Source: Pseudomonadota bacterium
Lineage (GTDB): Bacteria > Pseudomonadota > Gammaproteobacteria > Steroidobacterales > Steroidobacteraceae
Length of the DNA stretch: 64,000 nucleotides
Reading direction: 5' to 3'
NCBI GenBank assembly: GCA_018241525.1
Contig: JAFEDR010000011.1
Location: forward strand, 248,001-312,000
Position numbers and translations under genes: made by a program. Position 1 is the first letter of the stretch; each line of letters begins with the position of its first letter. Shown piece by piece: positions 25,098 through 34,186 of this stretch. Below the pieces are notes generated by a model. That model ran no database searches. It saw nothing but the letters and a program-made list of their open reading frames with translations, and was not told the origin of the DNA.

Positions 25098-25853
25098 TCA
25101 ATACTCGTCGTGGCGCTTCCACCACGGACCCGACTCGTTGCGCCCGCGCGGCGTGCGGTCGAGCCACTGGTAGGCGCCCCACAGCCCGTCGAGGCCGCGC
25201 GCGTAGGTCGAGTACGTGTGGTAAACGACGCCGGCCTCGAGCACGAAGGCGCTGAGGCCCGGGCGGTCGCGCACGTAGGTCGGCGCGTCGGTGCCGCACA
25301 TCGCCGCGAACTGCTGCACCGGCGCCGGCGCGTTGCTCGCGTCCATCACGTGGCCGTTGCGGCGGTAGTTGTACTCGATGCGCCCGCCGCGCTGCTCGTC
25401 CTCGCTGAACGAGATCCGGAAGTCGTTGTTGAAGTCGGACGGCGCCGAGGAGGCCCACGGGAAGCGCCAGCCCATCCGCTGCCGGTAGGCGGCGAGCTTC
25501 GGGAACGGCGCGCGCGAGACCGCCCACAGCATCACGTCGTGCTGCGCCAGGTGCCCGGCGAAGCCGTCGAAGCCGTCGGCGATCATCGAGCAGGACGGGC
25601 AGCCCGCCGCGTAGTCGGGCCCGAACATGAAGTGGTACACCAGCAGCTGGCTGCGGCCGCGGAATAGGTCGGCGAGTGCCACCGGCCCCTGCTCGGTGTC
25701 GAAGCGGTAGGGCTTGTCGATGCGAACCCACGGCAGCGCCTGGCGGCGCTCCGCGAGCTCGTCGCTGCGGCGGGTCAGTTCCTTCTCGGCGGCCAGCAGG
25801 TCCAGCCGCTCGGCGAGCCACTCCTGACGGGTGGCGGTTCGGTGCGTGTTCAT
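25098..25853 (-). CDS. DUF899 family thioredoxin-fold protein
   Basis: 251 residues. Hallmarks of DUF899 are ALPWVRIDKPYRFDTEQGPVALADLFRGRSQLLVYHFMFGP, the redox-like AGCPSCSMIADGFDG (CPSC), and RFPWASSAPSDFNNDFRISF. The family has a thioredoxin-like fold and is presumed to act on thiols; its exact reaction is unknown. The gene is divergent from an HTH regulator at 25940 with 86 bp between, and is followed by a CxxC micropeptide gene, suggesting a regulated two-gene unit. Confidence 0.88.
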   Translation of the reverse strand: MNTHRTATRQEWLAERLDLLAAEKELTRRSDELAERRQALPWVRIDKPYRFDTEQGPVALADLFRGRSQLLVYHFMFGPDYAAGCPSCSMIADGFDGFAGHLAQHDVMLWAVSRAPFPKLAAYRQRMGWRFPWASSAPSDFNNDFRISFSEDEQRGGRIEYNYRRNGHVMDASNAPAPVQQFAAMCGTDAPTYVRDRPGLSAFVLEAGVVYHTYSTYARGLDGLWGAYQWLDRTPRGRNESGPWWKRHDEY

Positions 25854-25939
25854 CGCGTGTCTCCTGAGGGGGATCGTTCGCGAGCTAGAGTAGGAGCGGG
25901 ACGCGAAGCACTGGGAGTGACAAGCGTGGCGGGATTCCG

Positions 25940-27160
25940 TTGGATTCGCTGATCACGGCCGCGGCCCGGGCACTCGCCCGCGGTGACCCGCTCGGTGCAT
26001 TGAAGCGCGTCGCGCTGCGCGGCGATCCGGCGGCGCTCGCCCTGCGCGGCACCGCGCTCGCGCAGCTCGGCGACCTCGCAAGGGCACGCGCGCTGCTGCG
26101 CGCGGCAGCCCGCGCCTTCGGCGCGCGCGAAGCCGTTGCTCGCGCGCGCTGCGTGGTCGCCGAGGCCGAGATCGCGCTCGCCTTGCGCGACCTGACCGGC
26201 TCGCCTGCGCCGCTGCGCGCCGCGAGCGCGCTGCTCGCGGCGCACGGCGACCGGGTGAACGCCGCGCACGCCCGATACCTGGACATCCGGCGACGGCTGC
26301 TGCTCGGCCGGCTGGACGAGGCCGAGGGCGAGCTCGCGCACCTCGAGCCCGCCGATCTGCCACCACCGCTGCGGGCCGCGCACGAGCTGGTCGTCGCCGG
26401 CATCGCGGTGCGGCGGATCCAGGCCCGCGATGCGCGCCGCGCCTTCGAGCGCGCGGCGCGTGCGGCGCACGGCGCCGGCATCCCGGCGCTGGTTGCCGAG
26501 GTCGAGGCGGCCGCCGGCGTGCTCGCGGCGCCGGCGGCGCGGATACGCCGGCGGGGCGCAACCGCCGTCGCCGGCCTCGCGGCGGTCGAGGCGCTGCTCG
26601 GCTCGGCCGACCTGCTCGTCGACGCCTGCCGCTATCGCGTGCGCGACGGACGCGGAGCGGTCGACCTCGCACGCCGGCCGGTGCTGTTCGCGCTGGCGCA
26701 GCTGCTGGCCGAAGCCTGGCCCGGTGACGTGCCCCGCGACGTGCTGATCGCCCGCGCCTTCCGCGGCCGGCACGCGGACGACTCCTACCGCGCCCGGCTG
26801 CGGGTCGAGATCGGGCGGCTGCGGCGCGCGATCCGCCCGCTTGCCGCCGTGGAGGCGACGCCGCTCGGCTTCGCGCTGCGGCCGCGGCGGGCCTCCGAGG
26901 TGATCGTGCTCGTGCCGCCGTCGGACGCCGCGCAGGGTGCTGTGCTCGCACTCCTCAGCGACGGCGAGGCGTGGTCGAGCTCGGCGCTGGCGCTCGCGCT
27001 GGGTGCGAGCGCGCGCACGGTGCAGCGCGAGCTCGAGGCGCTCGGCGCCGCGGGGCAGGTGCAGGCGGTCGGCCGCGGCCGCTCGCGACGCTGGATGACG
27101 CCGCTCGCCCCCGCGTTCGCGACGATTTTGTTACTCCCCTCACCGCCGACCGCGGGCTAG
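25940..27160 (+). CDS. HTH transcriptional regulator with TPR-like N-terminal half
   Basis: 406 residues from a TTG start at 25940 (no in-frame ATG or GTG gives a sensible N-terminus). Residues 10-200 are helical and TPR-like: DPLGALKRVALRGDPAALALRGTALAQLGDLARARALLRAAARAFG. The C-terminus has ARLRVEIGRLRRAIRPLA and an HTH at about 340-390 (SSALALALGASARTVQRELEALGAAGQVQAVGRGRSRRW). This is a recurring proteobacterial regulator family next to DUF899-type genes. It probably controls the divergent operon and itself. Confidence 0.75.
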   Translation: MDSLITAAARALARGDPLGALKRVALRGDPAALALRGTALAQLGDLARARALLRAAARAFGAREAVARARCVVAEAEIALALRDLTGSPAPLRAASALLAAHGDRVNAAHARYLDIRRRLLLGRLDEAEGELAHLEPADLPPPLRAAHELVVAGIAVRRIQARDARRAFERAARAAHGAGIPALVAEVEAAAGVLAAPAARIRRRGATAVAGLAAVEALLGSADLLVDACRYRVRDGRGAVDLARRPVLFALAQLLAEAWPGDVPRDVLIARAFRGRHADDSYRARLRVEIGRLRRAIRPLAAVEATPLGFALRPRRASEVIVLVPPSDAAQGAVLALLSDGEAWSSSALALALGASARTVQRELEALGAAGQVQAVGRGRSRRWMTPLAPAFATILLLPSPPTAG

Positions 27161-27169
27161 GATGCGCCG

Positions 27170-27814
27170 ATGAAACGCACCGCTGCCGAGATCCTGCGCG
27201 AGTACGGACCGTTCCCGGGCGTCGAACAGGTCGCCGGCGTGAGCTTCGACGGCGAGCAGATCTGGTTCGCGGCCGGCGACGCGCTGCGGTCGATCGACCC
27301 GGCGAGCGGCGAGGTGCGGCGCTCCATCGACGTCGTCGCGCACGCCGGCACCGCCTTCGACGGCGAGCACCTCTATCAGATCGCCGAGGACCGGATCCTC
27401 AAGATCGAGCCCGCCTCCGGCCGCGTGCTCGCGAACATCCCGGCGCCCGGTGGCGGCGCGGACTCCGGGCTCGCCTGGCACGAGGGAACGCTGTGGGTGG
27501 GCCAGTACCGCGACCGCAAGATCCACCAAGTCGATCCAGCCGACGGGACCGTGCTGCGTACGATCGTGTCGAAGCGCTTCGTCACGGGCGTGACCTGGGT
27601 CGAGGGCGACCTGTGGCACGGGACCTGGGAGGGCGAGACCTGCGACCTGCGGCGCGTCGATCCCGACACCGGCGAGGTCCTCGAGTCCGTCGATCTGCCA
27701 CCGGGCATCATGGTGTCGGGGCTCGAGTCGGACGGCGCGGATCGCTTCTACTGTGGCGGCGGTCGCAGCGGCAAGGTGCGCGCTGTGCGACGGCCTCCCC
27801 GCACGCGGCGCTGA
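27170..27814 (+). CDS. Beta-propeller (glutamine cyclotransferase-like) protein
   Basis: 214 residues. Repeats of the type VSFDGEQIWFAAGDALRSIDPASGEVRRSIDV, TAFDGEHLYQIAEDRILKIEPASGRVLANI and WVEGDLWHGTWEGETCDLRRVDPDTGEVLESV show a five-or-so bladed propeller like glutamine cyclotransferases. There is no signal peptide and no visible catalytic glutamate cluster. It starts 9 bp after the HTH regulator, so probably co-transcribed. Function unknown. Confidence 0.7.
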   Translation: MKRTAAEILREYGPFPGVEQVAGVSFDGEQIWFAAGDALRSIDPASGEVRRSIDVVAHAGTAFDGEHLYQIAEDRILKIEPASGRVLANIPAPGGGADSGLAWHEGTLWVGQYRDRKIHQVDPADGTVLRTIVSKRFVTGVTWVEGDLWHGTWEGETCDLRRVDPDTGEVLESVDLPPGIMVSGLESDGADRFYCGGGRSGKVRAVRRPPRTRR

Positions 27815-27941
27815 CCGCCAGATCCCGCTCGCCCGGCGCGCCGCACGGCGGCCGCCGGTCGAGGCCGACGGCGCTGACTCGGCCATCCACGGCCGATACC
27901 ATGGCGGGCGGCGAAGGCCGACCGCACAGGCAGGAGGCAGC

Positions 27942-28355
27942 ATGTTGTCCGTCCCGGTGGGCACCCGCGGCGAATACCGGCACCGCGTGGAGCCCGAGCA
28001 CCTCGCAAACCGGTTCAAGGACAGCATCCTGCCGCCGGTGTTCTCGACGCCCTACCTCGTGCTGGTCCTGGAGAACGCGGCGCTGAATGCGATCAAGCGC
28101 TTCCTCCAAGCCGGCGAGAGCGCCGTCGGCACGCGCATCGACGTCCGCCACCTGGTCGCCACGCCCGTCGGCCGGACGGTGACCGGGCATGCCGAGGTCA
28201 CGGGCGTCGACGAGCGCCGCATCCATTTCCGGGTGTGGGCCACGGACGGCGACGAGGAAATCGGCACCGGCACGCACGAGCGACGGGTCGTCGACATCGC
28301 GCGAGTGATCGATCGAATGACGGCGAAGTACGGACCGGCAGCCCCATCCGGCTGA
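27942..28355 (+). CDS. Thioesterase-like hotdog protein (FlK family-like)
   Basis: 137 residues with AGGAGG ribosome-binding site 6 nt before the ATG. The pattern LPPVFSTPYLVLVLENAALNAIKRFLQAGESAVGTRIDVRHLVATPVGRTVTGHAEVTGVDERRIHFRVWATDGDEEIGTGTHERRVVD is that of the fluoroacetyl-CoA thioesterase-like hotdog family, including the E of VLENAA and the TGTHERR end. It should hydrolyse a small acyl-CoA. It is a stand-alone gene, convergent with the GT87 gene. Confidence 0.85.
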   Translation: MLSVPVGTRGEYRHRVEPEHLANRFKDSILPPVFSTPYLVLVLENAALNAIKRFLQAGESAVGTRIDVRHLVATPVGRTVTGHAEVTGVDERRIHFRVWATDGDEEIGTGTHERRVVDIARVIDRMTAKYGPAAPSG

Positions 28356-28404
28356 CGTCCCCCTTCCACCCGGGCCCCGCGGCAAGATCGGGTGGCCGGG
28401 TCGC

Positions 28405-29577
28405 TTACGCGGCGACGCGTGTGGCGCCGGCGGTCGCGATCGCCTGGTCCGTCCCGCGTAGCAGCCGGCCCTTGAAGGCCACCAGCGCGACCGAATAGAG
28501 CAGCAGCGCCACGCGCGGCACCGAGAACCAGGCGATCTCGTCCGTCACGAACGCATAGCCGGCCGTCGGCAGCATGATCAGCGCCTCGAGAAGCGCCAGC
28601 CCGCACCGCTCCCAGGGGCGCAGCAGGTACTCGAGCGGATCGAGCGCGACGAACGCGAGCAGCAGCACGACCGCGACGTACGGCAGCACCTCGCGCGGGA
28701 AGAACAGCATCGGGACCACCCAGCACGCCGCGAGGAAGCGATCGAGCTCGGCCGAGGCGCCGCGCGCGCGCAGCCGGCGGTCGAGCCAGAGGTTGAGGCC
28801 GAGGTAAGCGAGCGCGTAGCCGTGAAAGGCGTGCCCGAAGTACGCGACCGGCGAGATGTTCTCGCGGAAGCGCTCCTCGGCCGCGCGCATCGCGAGGCGC
28901 GGCAGGTAGGCGAGCGTCTGCGGCCAGAAGGCCGCCGTGACGAGGGCAGCGACCAGGCCGGCGGTAAGGAACGCGCGCGCGCCGCGCGCGCGCCAGAGCG
29001 CAGGCGCGAGCAGCACCGGATAGAGCTTCGTGAGCACGGCGAGCGCCCAGGCCGCGCCGGCGAGCGGAGCCCGGCGCGCCGTCAGCGCGAGCGCGAGCAG
29101 CAGGAAGACGAGCGCGTCGATGTTGCCGCGCTCGATCAGCATCTGCGCCGGGAAGGCGGCGAACAGGAACGCGGCCGTCAGTGCCAGGTCCGTCCCGCGC
29201 AATCGCGCGGCGCGCGCGACGAGCGCGAGGCCCGCGCCCAGCATCGCGACGCTCGCCGCGCACCACAGGTCGCGCGCCGTCTCGAACTCGAATGGCGCGA
29301 GCAGCAGGTTCGGCAGCAGGCTTGCCGGTGGCGTCACGAACCGCGCGATCTCGTAGGGACTGCCGCCGCGCAGGTAAACGTGTGCGGCGTCGTAGAACTC
29401 CTTGAAGTCGAGGCCGAGGAAGAAGCGCACCACCAGCTGGATGTCGCTCTGCAGCAGCAGGCTCGCGTAGCAGAGCACGAGGTATGCGAGGCCGAGGAAC
29501 GCGAGGCGCCAGTGGACGCGCCGGAACCCGGCGTCTCCTGCGGCCCCGGCCCGCCCGACGTTCGATGGCTGCATCAC
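28405..29577 (-). CDS. GT87 family glycosyltransferase (DUF2029), multi-pass membrane protein
   Basis: 390 residues with about 9-10 membrane segments. The family motif DFKEFYDAAHVYLRGGSPYE, containing the conserved acidic residue after the first helix, is at about residues 57-76. Also typical are MLIERGNIDALVFLLLALAL and VLTKLYPVLLAPALW. GT87 enzymes use polyprenyl-phosphate sugars on the periplasmic side, for example mannosyl transfer to lipid or protein. Substrate unknown. Divergent from the TIR gene at 29727. Confidence 0.85.
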   Translation of the reverse strand: MMQPSNVGRAGAAGDAGFRRVHWRLAFLGLAYLVLCYASLLLQSDIQLVVRFFLGLDFKEFYDAAHVYLRGGSPYEIARFVTPPASLLPNLLLAPFEFETARDLWCAASVAMLGAGLALVARAARLRGTDLALTAAFLFAAFPAQMLIERGNIDALVFLLLALALTARRAPLAGAAWALAVLTKLYPVLLAPALWRARGARAFLTAGLVAALVTAAFWPQTLAYLPRLAMRAAEERFRENISPVAYFGHAFHGYALAYLGLNLWLDRRLRARGASAELDRFLAACWVVPMLFFPREVLPYVAVVLLLAFVALDPLEYLLRPWERCGLALLEALIMLPTAGYAFVTDEIAWFSVPRVALLLYSVALVAFKGRLLRGTDQAIATAGATRVAA

Positions 29578-29726
29578 CCCACCCCCTCGCCCGACGCCGC
29601 GTACCCCGCCCCGCCATGCCCTGCCCCGGCGAGATTATCGGACTCGGCGGGGCCGGCGCGGCCCATCCGCGATGGCGGCGGGGTATCGGCTAAGCTGGCG
29701 GCCAGTCGAGATCCAAGGATGTGTCC

Positions 29727-31709
29727 GTGCCGGCGGATTCCAGGGCCGTCTTTCTGAGCTATGCGTCGGAGGACCGCGACGCAGCGGCGCGCATCGCCGA
29801 CGCTCTGAAAGCCGCGGGCATCGAGGTCTGGTTCGACCGCAGCGCCCTGCGCGGCGGCGACGTCTGGGACGCGCAGATCCGTCAGCAGATCAAGGCCTGT
29901 GCGCTGTTCGTGCCGCTGCTGTCCCGCCAGGCGCACGCCCGCGAGGAAGGCTACTTCCGCCTGGAATGGAAACTCGCGGTGGATCGCTCCTACCACATGA
30001 CCGAGGACCGGTCGTTCCTGGTGCCGATCGTCATCGACGACACGCCGGACGACGAACCGCGGGTGCCGGACCGGTTCCGGGCAGTGCAATGGACGCGGCT
30101 CGCGGCCGGTCCCACCCCGGAATTCGTGGCACGCATCGCGGCACTGCTCGCCCGCGAGCCCGGCCAGGATCCTGTGGCGGCGCGGGCACGCGAGGCGGCG
30201 ACCGTCCCGCCGGTGCGGGTGTGGCGCCGGCGCGGGGTCATCGCGGTGCTCGCCGCGGCCGTGATACTCGCGGTCGCCGGCGCCGCGTGGTTCGTGCGCG
30301 CGCCGCCCCGGGTGGCGGCGACCGCCAGTCGCACCGGCCCGGTGGCCGGTGCCGACGCCGAACGCACGGTGGCGGTGTTGCCGTTCGAGAACATGAGCAG
30401 CGATCGCGAGCAGGACTACTTCTCGGCAGGCCTCGCCGAGGAGCTGATCGACACCCTGACAAAGGTGCCGGGCCTGCGGGTGCCGGCCCGGACCTCGTCG
30501 TTTGCCTTCAAGGGACGTGCGGTCACCGTCGGCGACATCGGCCGGGCGCTCGGGGTCGCCCACGTGCTGGAAGGCAGCGTGCGCAAATCCGGGGCGAAGC
30601 TGCGAGTCACCGCGCAGCTCGTGCGTTCCGACGACGGCTTCCACGTCTGGTCGCAGACCTACGACCGCGACGACAGCGACGCATTCGAGGTGCAGGACGA
30701 CATCGCGCGCTCAGTGGCACGTCAGCTGCAGCTCACGCTGATCGACGACGCGCGGCCGGCTGCCGAGCAGGGCGTGACCGCCGAGGCGCACAGCCTTTAC
30801 CTGCAGGGCCGGTCGCACCTCGCGCTCGAAACCGATGCGGATCTCGCCACGGCGATCGACCGCTTCGAGCGGGCCATCGGCATCGCGCCGCGCTACGCGG
30901 CGGCCTGGGGCTGGCTCGCCTATGGCGAGACGCGACGGGTCGCGAACGGCGACACGACGAGCTCCACCTACGAGCGTGCCCGCGACGCTTCGCGTAAGGC
31001 CCGCGAGTTCGACCCGAATCTCGCGATCGGCTACGTGGCGGGCGCGATCGTCGCGCTGCAGTATTCACTCGACTGGAAGTCCACCGGACAGCTGCTGGAC
31101 GAGGCGCTGGCGCGAGACCCGAACAATGCGCTCGCGCTGCAACTACGCGCGCACCTGACGCAGGCGGTGGGCTCGCTGGCGCAGGCGGAGCAGTACGCGC
31201 GTCGCTCGGTCGACATGGATCCGCTCAATCCGTTGCACGGCCGCTACCTGGCGCGCATCGTGCTGAACGCGGGCCGCGCGGCCGAGTCGGAGTCCATCCT
31301 GCGGCCGCTGATCGCGGCGAATCCACGCTTCCCGGCGCTGCACTACGAGCTCGCACGCGCGCTCTACGTGCAGGGCCGCTTCGCTGAGGCGGCCTCCGCC
31401 TACGAGGCGGAACCCGCGGTCGAGTGGCGCCGGCTCGGAACGCCGATCGCGGCCTTCGTCACGCACCGCACCGCGGAGGCGCGGGCCGCACTCGCGGCGA
31501 TGGTCGCCGATCCTCGAGGTGGCGAGTTCCAGGTGGCGGAGACTTACGCGGTGTTCGGCGACGTCGAGCGGGCGCTGCAGTGGCTCGAGCTGGCGCGGAC
31601 GCACCATGACGCCGGGCTTATGTACGTGCGCCACAATCCCTTCATGGCGAACGTCTACGCCGATCCGAGATACGCGGCCTTCGAGCGTCGCGCGGGCCTG
31701 CTCGATTAG
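29727..31709 (+). CDS. TIR-transmembrane-FlgO/TPR protein, paralogue 2
   Basis: 660 residues. A GTG at 29727 is 7 nt after AAGGA (an earlier GTG at 29721 is too close). TIR domain residues 6-140 (AVFLSYASEDRDAA, GIEVWFDRSALRGGDVWD, YFRLEWKLAVDRS with candidate catalytic E80). One membrane helix about 170-189. Residues 205-340 have VAVLPFENMSSDREQDYFSAGLAEELIDTL and VAHVLEGSVRKSGAKLRVTAQLVRSDDGFHVWSQTYDR, the FlgO/CadC-associated module. C-terminal TPRs follow, with LYLQGRSHLALETDADLATAIDRFERAIGIAP. It is a paralogue of 12633-14549. Signal transduction across the inner membrane is inferred. Confidence 0.87.
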   Translation: MPADSRAVFLSYASEDRDAAARIADALKAAGIEVWFDRSALRGGDVWDAQIRQQIKACALFVPLLSRQAHAREEGYFRLEWKLAVDRSYHMTEDRSFLVPIVIDDTPDDEPRVPDRFRAVQWTRLAAGPTPEFVARIAALLAREPGQDPVAARAREAATVPPVRVWRRRGVIAVLAAAVILAVAGAAWFVRAPPRVAATASRTGPVAGADAERTVAVLPFENMSSDREQDYFSAGLAEELIDTLTKVPGLRVPARTSSFAFKGRAVTVGDIGRALGVAHVLEGSVRKSGAKLRVTAQLVRSDDGFHVWSQTYDRDDSDAFEVQDDIARSVARQLQLTLIDDARPAAEQGVTAEAHSLYLQGRSHLALETDADLATAIDRFERAIGIAPRYAAAWGWLAYGETRRVANGDTTSSTYERARDASRKAREFDPNLAIGYVAGAIVALQYSLDWKSTGQLLDEALARDPNNALALQLRAHLTQAVGSLAQAEQYARRSVDMDPLNPLHGRYLARIVLNAGRAAESESILRPLIAANPRFPALHYELARALYVQGRFAEAASAYEAEPAVEWRRLGTPIAAFVTHRTAEARAALAAMVADPRGGEFQVAETYAVFGDVERALQWLELARTHHDAGLMYVRHNPFMANVYADPRYAAFERRAGLLD

Positions 31710-31822
31710 AGCTCGGCGCCGGGCGCCGCGCGGTCGGCGACTAGCGGGCCTCGCCACAGAAGCGGCAACCGGCGGGTCTGCGAATCGCCGGCGGCCGGCA
31801 TCGGTCAACCAGGAGGACCGGG

Positions 31823-33721
31823 ATGGACGAGCAGCGTTTCACGGAGATGGTCGAACGGCTCGAGCAGGAGAGCCGGGCGGCGCCCGTGGCCTACAAGGTC
31901 AAGGTTGCGCTGCTCGCGGCGGTCGGCTTCGGCGTGCTGCTGCTCGTGCTGTTGTTTGCCGGACTCGGCATCGTGCTGCTGATCGCACTGGTCGGGTTCC
32001 TGGCCTACACCGGCAAGTTCGTGCTCCTGATCCTCAAGCTCGGCAAGTTCCTGATCCTGCTGGCGGCACCGCTCTGGATTCTGTTGAAGTCGTCGGTGGC
32101 GGCGCTGTTCACCCGCTTTCCGAAGCCGGTCGGACGCGAGATCCGTCGCGCCGAGGCACCGGCGCTGTTCGCCGCGATCGACCGCCTGCGCGCCCGCATG
32201 CGCGGGCCAGCGTTCCATCACGTGTTGGTCAACGATGACGTGAACGCCGCGGTCGTGCAGCGGCCGCTGCTCGGCCTCTTCGGGCTGCCGCGGAACTACC
32301 TGATCCTCGGCCTGCCGCTGCTCGAGAGCGTCTCCGCGGACGAAGCGCTCGCGGTCGTGGCGCACGAGTACGGGCACCTGTCTGGCGCGCACGCGCACTT
32401 CGGCGCCTACATCTACCGGCTGCGCCACACCTGGAGCGCCCTCCAGGACGTCGCCTCGAGGTGGGACGGCGTCGGCGGTCGCGCGGTCCGCACCGTGATC
32501 GGCTGGTACGCACCGTTCTTCAACGCCTACACCTTCGTGCTCGCCCGCGCCCAGGAGTACGAGGCCGACGCCGCTTCGGCCGAGCTCGTGAGTCCGGCGG
32601 TCGCCGCGAACGCGCTGAAGCGCATCAACGTCGCGGGCGCCCAGTACCAGCGCTTCTTCGAGCAGGTGTTTAAAGGCGTCGGCGCGGCTGCCGAGCCGCC
32701 GCGCGACGTGTCCGAGCGCTGGGCGCACGACGCCGTCGCGGTACCGTCGGCCGAGCTCGCGACGCGCTGGCTCGCGGATTCGCTGAATCGCCGGAAGTCC
32801 CCGTTCGACACGCACCCGGTGCTGCGCGCGCGCCTCGAGGCGCTGCCGGGACAGGCATCGCAAGTCGCGGTACTGCCACCGCCGCTCTCAACCGAGTCCG
32901 CGGCCACGGCCTGGCTCGGCGGGCTGGCCGCCCAGCTTCGCTCGACATTCCAGGATGAGTGGCGCGCGCAGGTCGAAGCGGGCTGGCGCCGGCGCCACCA
33001 GGAGTGGCAGAGCCAGCGCGCGCGAATCGAGGCGCTGCGTGCGCTGCCGACGCCGACGCTCGAGGAGACCATCGAGCGCCTCCAGTTACAGACCCGGGTG
33101 GAGCCCGATGTCGACCACCTGCCCGAGATCAGCGCCTTCAACCGCCGGACTCCTGACCGCGCGGTCACCCTCTATCTCGAGGGTTCGCTGCGGCTCGATC
33201 GGGACGACGACACGGGACTCGGGTACCTGCGCAGCGCCATGGCCCTCGATGCCGAGGCGGTCAAGCCCGCCTGCCAGCGCGCCTACGCGTTCCTGAAGGC
33301 CCGTGGCCAGGACGAGCTCGCCGAGGAGTTCAGTGCGCGATGGAACGAGCAGCATGCGCTCGACGCGCGGCGCGAGGCGGAGCTCGAACATTTTGACTCG
33401 GGCCACACGTTGGTCGCCGCCGAGCTCGATGCGGAGGCGCTCGCCCAGCTGCGCGAGCAGCTCGCGCGGAGCGCGGATGGCATCGCGCGCGTCTGGATTG
33501 CGCGGCGGCTCCTGCCGAGCGACGCTAAGGCGCGTACCTTCGTGTTCGGCGTCGAGCTGACGCGCTGGGCGCGCTTCCGGTCGCGGGGTCCGGAGATCGT
33601 CAAGCGCCTCGCGACGCTCGAGTGGCCGATGCACGCATTCTTCGTGCCGCTCGACACGAACAAGGCGATCGGCGAGCGGCTGCGGGGTCTCGGGGTGAGT
33701 CCCGTCTTCGAGGCGGACTGA
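31823..33721 (+). CDS. M48 family metalloprotease with C-terminal TPR-like region
   Basis: 632 residues. Two to three N-terminal membrane helices (about 30-95) precede the M48 domain with VVAHEYGHLSG, zinc ligands H181 and H185, and catalytic E182. The third ligand is probably in the later QEYEADAASAELVSP. About residues 440-520 are helical repeats (ALDAEAVKPACQRAYAFLKARGQDELAEEF). Membrane-bound M48 proteases such as HtpX degrade damaged membrane proteins. The active site probably faces the cytoplasm. An AGGAGGACC ribosome-binding site precedes the ATG. This is the last gene before the island. Confidence 0.9.
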   Translation: MDEQRFTEMVERLEQESRAAPVAYKVKVALLAAVGFGVLLLVLLFAGLGIVLLIALVGFLAYTGKFVLLILKLGKFLILLAAPLWILLKSSVAALFTRFPKPVGREIRRAEAPALFAAIDRLRARMRGPAFHHVLVNDDVNAAVVQRPLLGLFGLPRNYLILGLPLLESVSADEALAVVAHEYGHLSGAHAHFGAYIYRLRHTWSALQDVASRWDGVGGRAVRTVIGWYAPFFNAYTFVLARAQEYEADAASAELVSPAVAANALKRINVAGAQYQRFFEQVFKGVGAAAEPPRDVSERWAHDAVAVPSAELATRWLADSLNRRKSPFDTHPVLRARLEALPGQASQVAVLPPPLSTESAATAWLGGLAAQLRSTFQDEWRAQVEAGWRRRHQEWQSQRARIEALRALPTPTLEETIERLQLQTRVEPDVDHLPEISAFNRRTPDRAVTLYLEGSLRLDRDDDTGLGYLRSAMALDAEAVKPACQRAYAFLKARGQDELAEEFSARWNEQHALDARREAELEHFDSGHTLVAAELDAEALAQLREQLARSADGIARVWIARRLLPSDAKARTFVFGVELTRWARFRSRGPEIVKRLATLEWPMHAFFVPLDTNKAIGERLRGLGVSPVFEAD

Positions 33722-33841
33722 TCTCGCCAGTCCCCAGGTACAGATTCCGGCGGATGCGGTAGCGAGGCGCAGCTCCCCGCCGGCCATTCATGCCCCGCCC
33801 TGCCGCGTATCGGCGGGCAACGGTAAAGCGGTACGGAGGAG

Positions 33842-33889
33842 TGGTGGCCAGGGGCGGAGTCGAACCGCCGACACGCGGATTTTCAGTCC
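33842..33889 (-). repeat. attL: displaced 3' end of tRNA-Phe
   Basis: 48 bp identical to the 3' part of the intact tRNA-Phe gene at 48350-48397, from the anticodon-loop side through the CCA end. It diverges from the tRNA at 33890. It is a target-site duplicate left by integration and is not a functional tRNA. Confidence 0.93.
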
Positions 33890-34186
33890 TGGACCGAAGT
33901 AGCGAAAGACCGATAAATCAATTGGTTAGCGGGGCGCTCGTTGCACAAGATGCCCCACAGTGCATGGCGGCGCTCGGCGGACTTCCGCAAAGTTCCCGCT
34001 CTGATTGCTAGATACGGAACAGTCATGTGCTGATGCCGAATGTACGCGCCCGTCCATGTCGGTCGTGCCCCATTCGCGCGTCGTGAAACCCGGCCATTCG
34101 GCCGCAGTACAGTACGTGGGGCGCCGCTGGCCCAAGTAGGTGGAGCACGGTACCGGCAGCTAGATGAATGTTGGTTGTACACGGAT
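33890..34186. other. Non-coding stretch inside island left edge, 297 bp
   Basis: No supported gene. Short open frames here have no ribosome-binding site and no recognisable content. It presumably holds the integrase-arm region of attL and the promoter of the next gene. Confidence 0.5.

Noticed and set aside
33842..33889. Second tRNA-Phe gene
   Set aside because: Only the 3' 48 bp are present; the 5' half that would complete the cloverleaf is missing.
34040..34186. Upstream extension of the unknown gene at 34187
   Set aside because: The first 49 residues are arginine-rich and low in content, and no ribosome-binding site precedes them; the ATG at 34187 is better.
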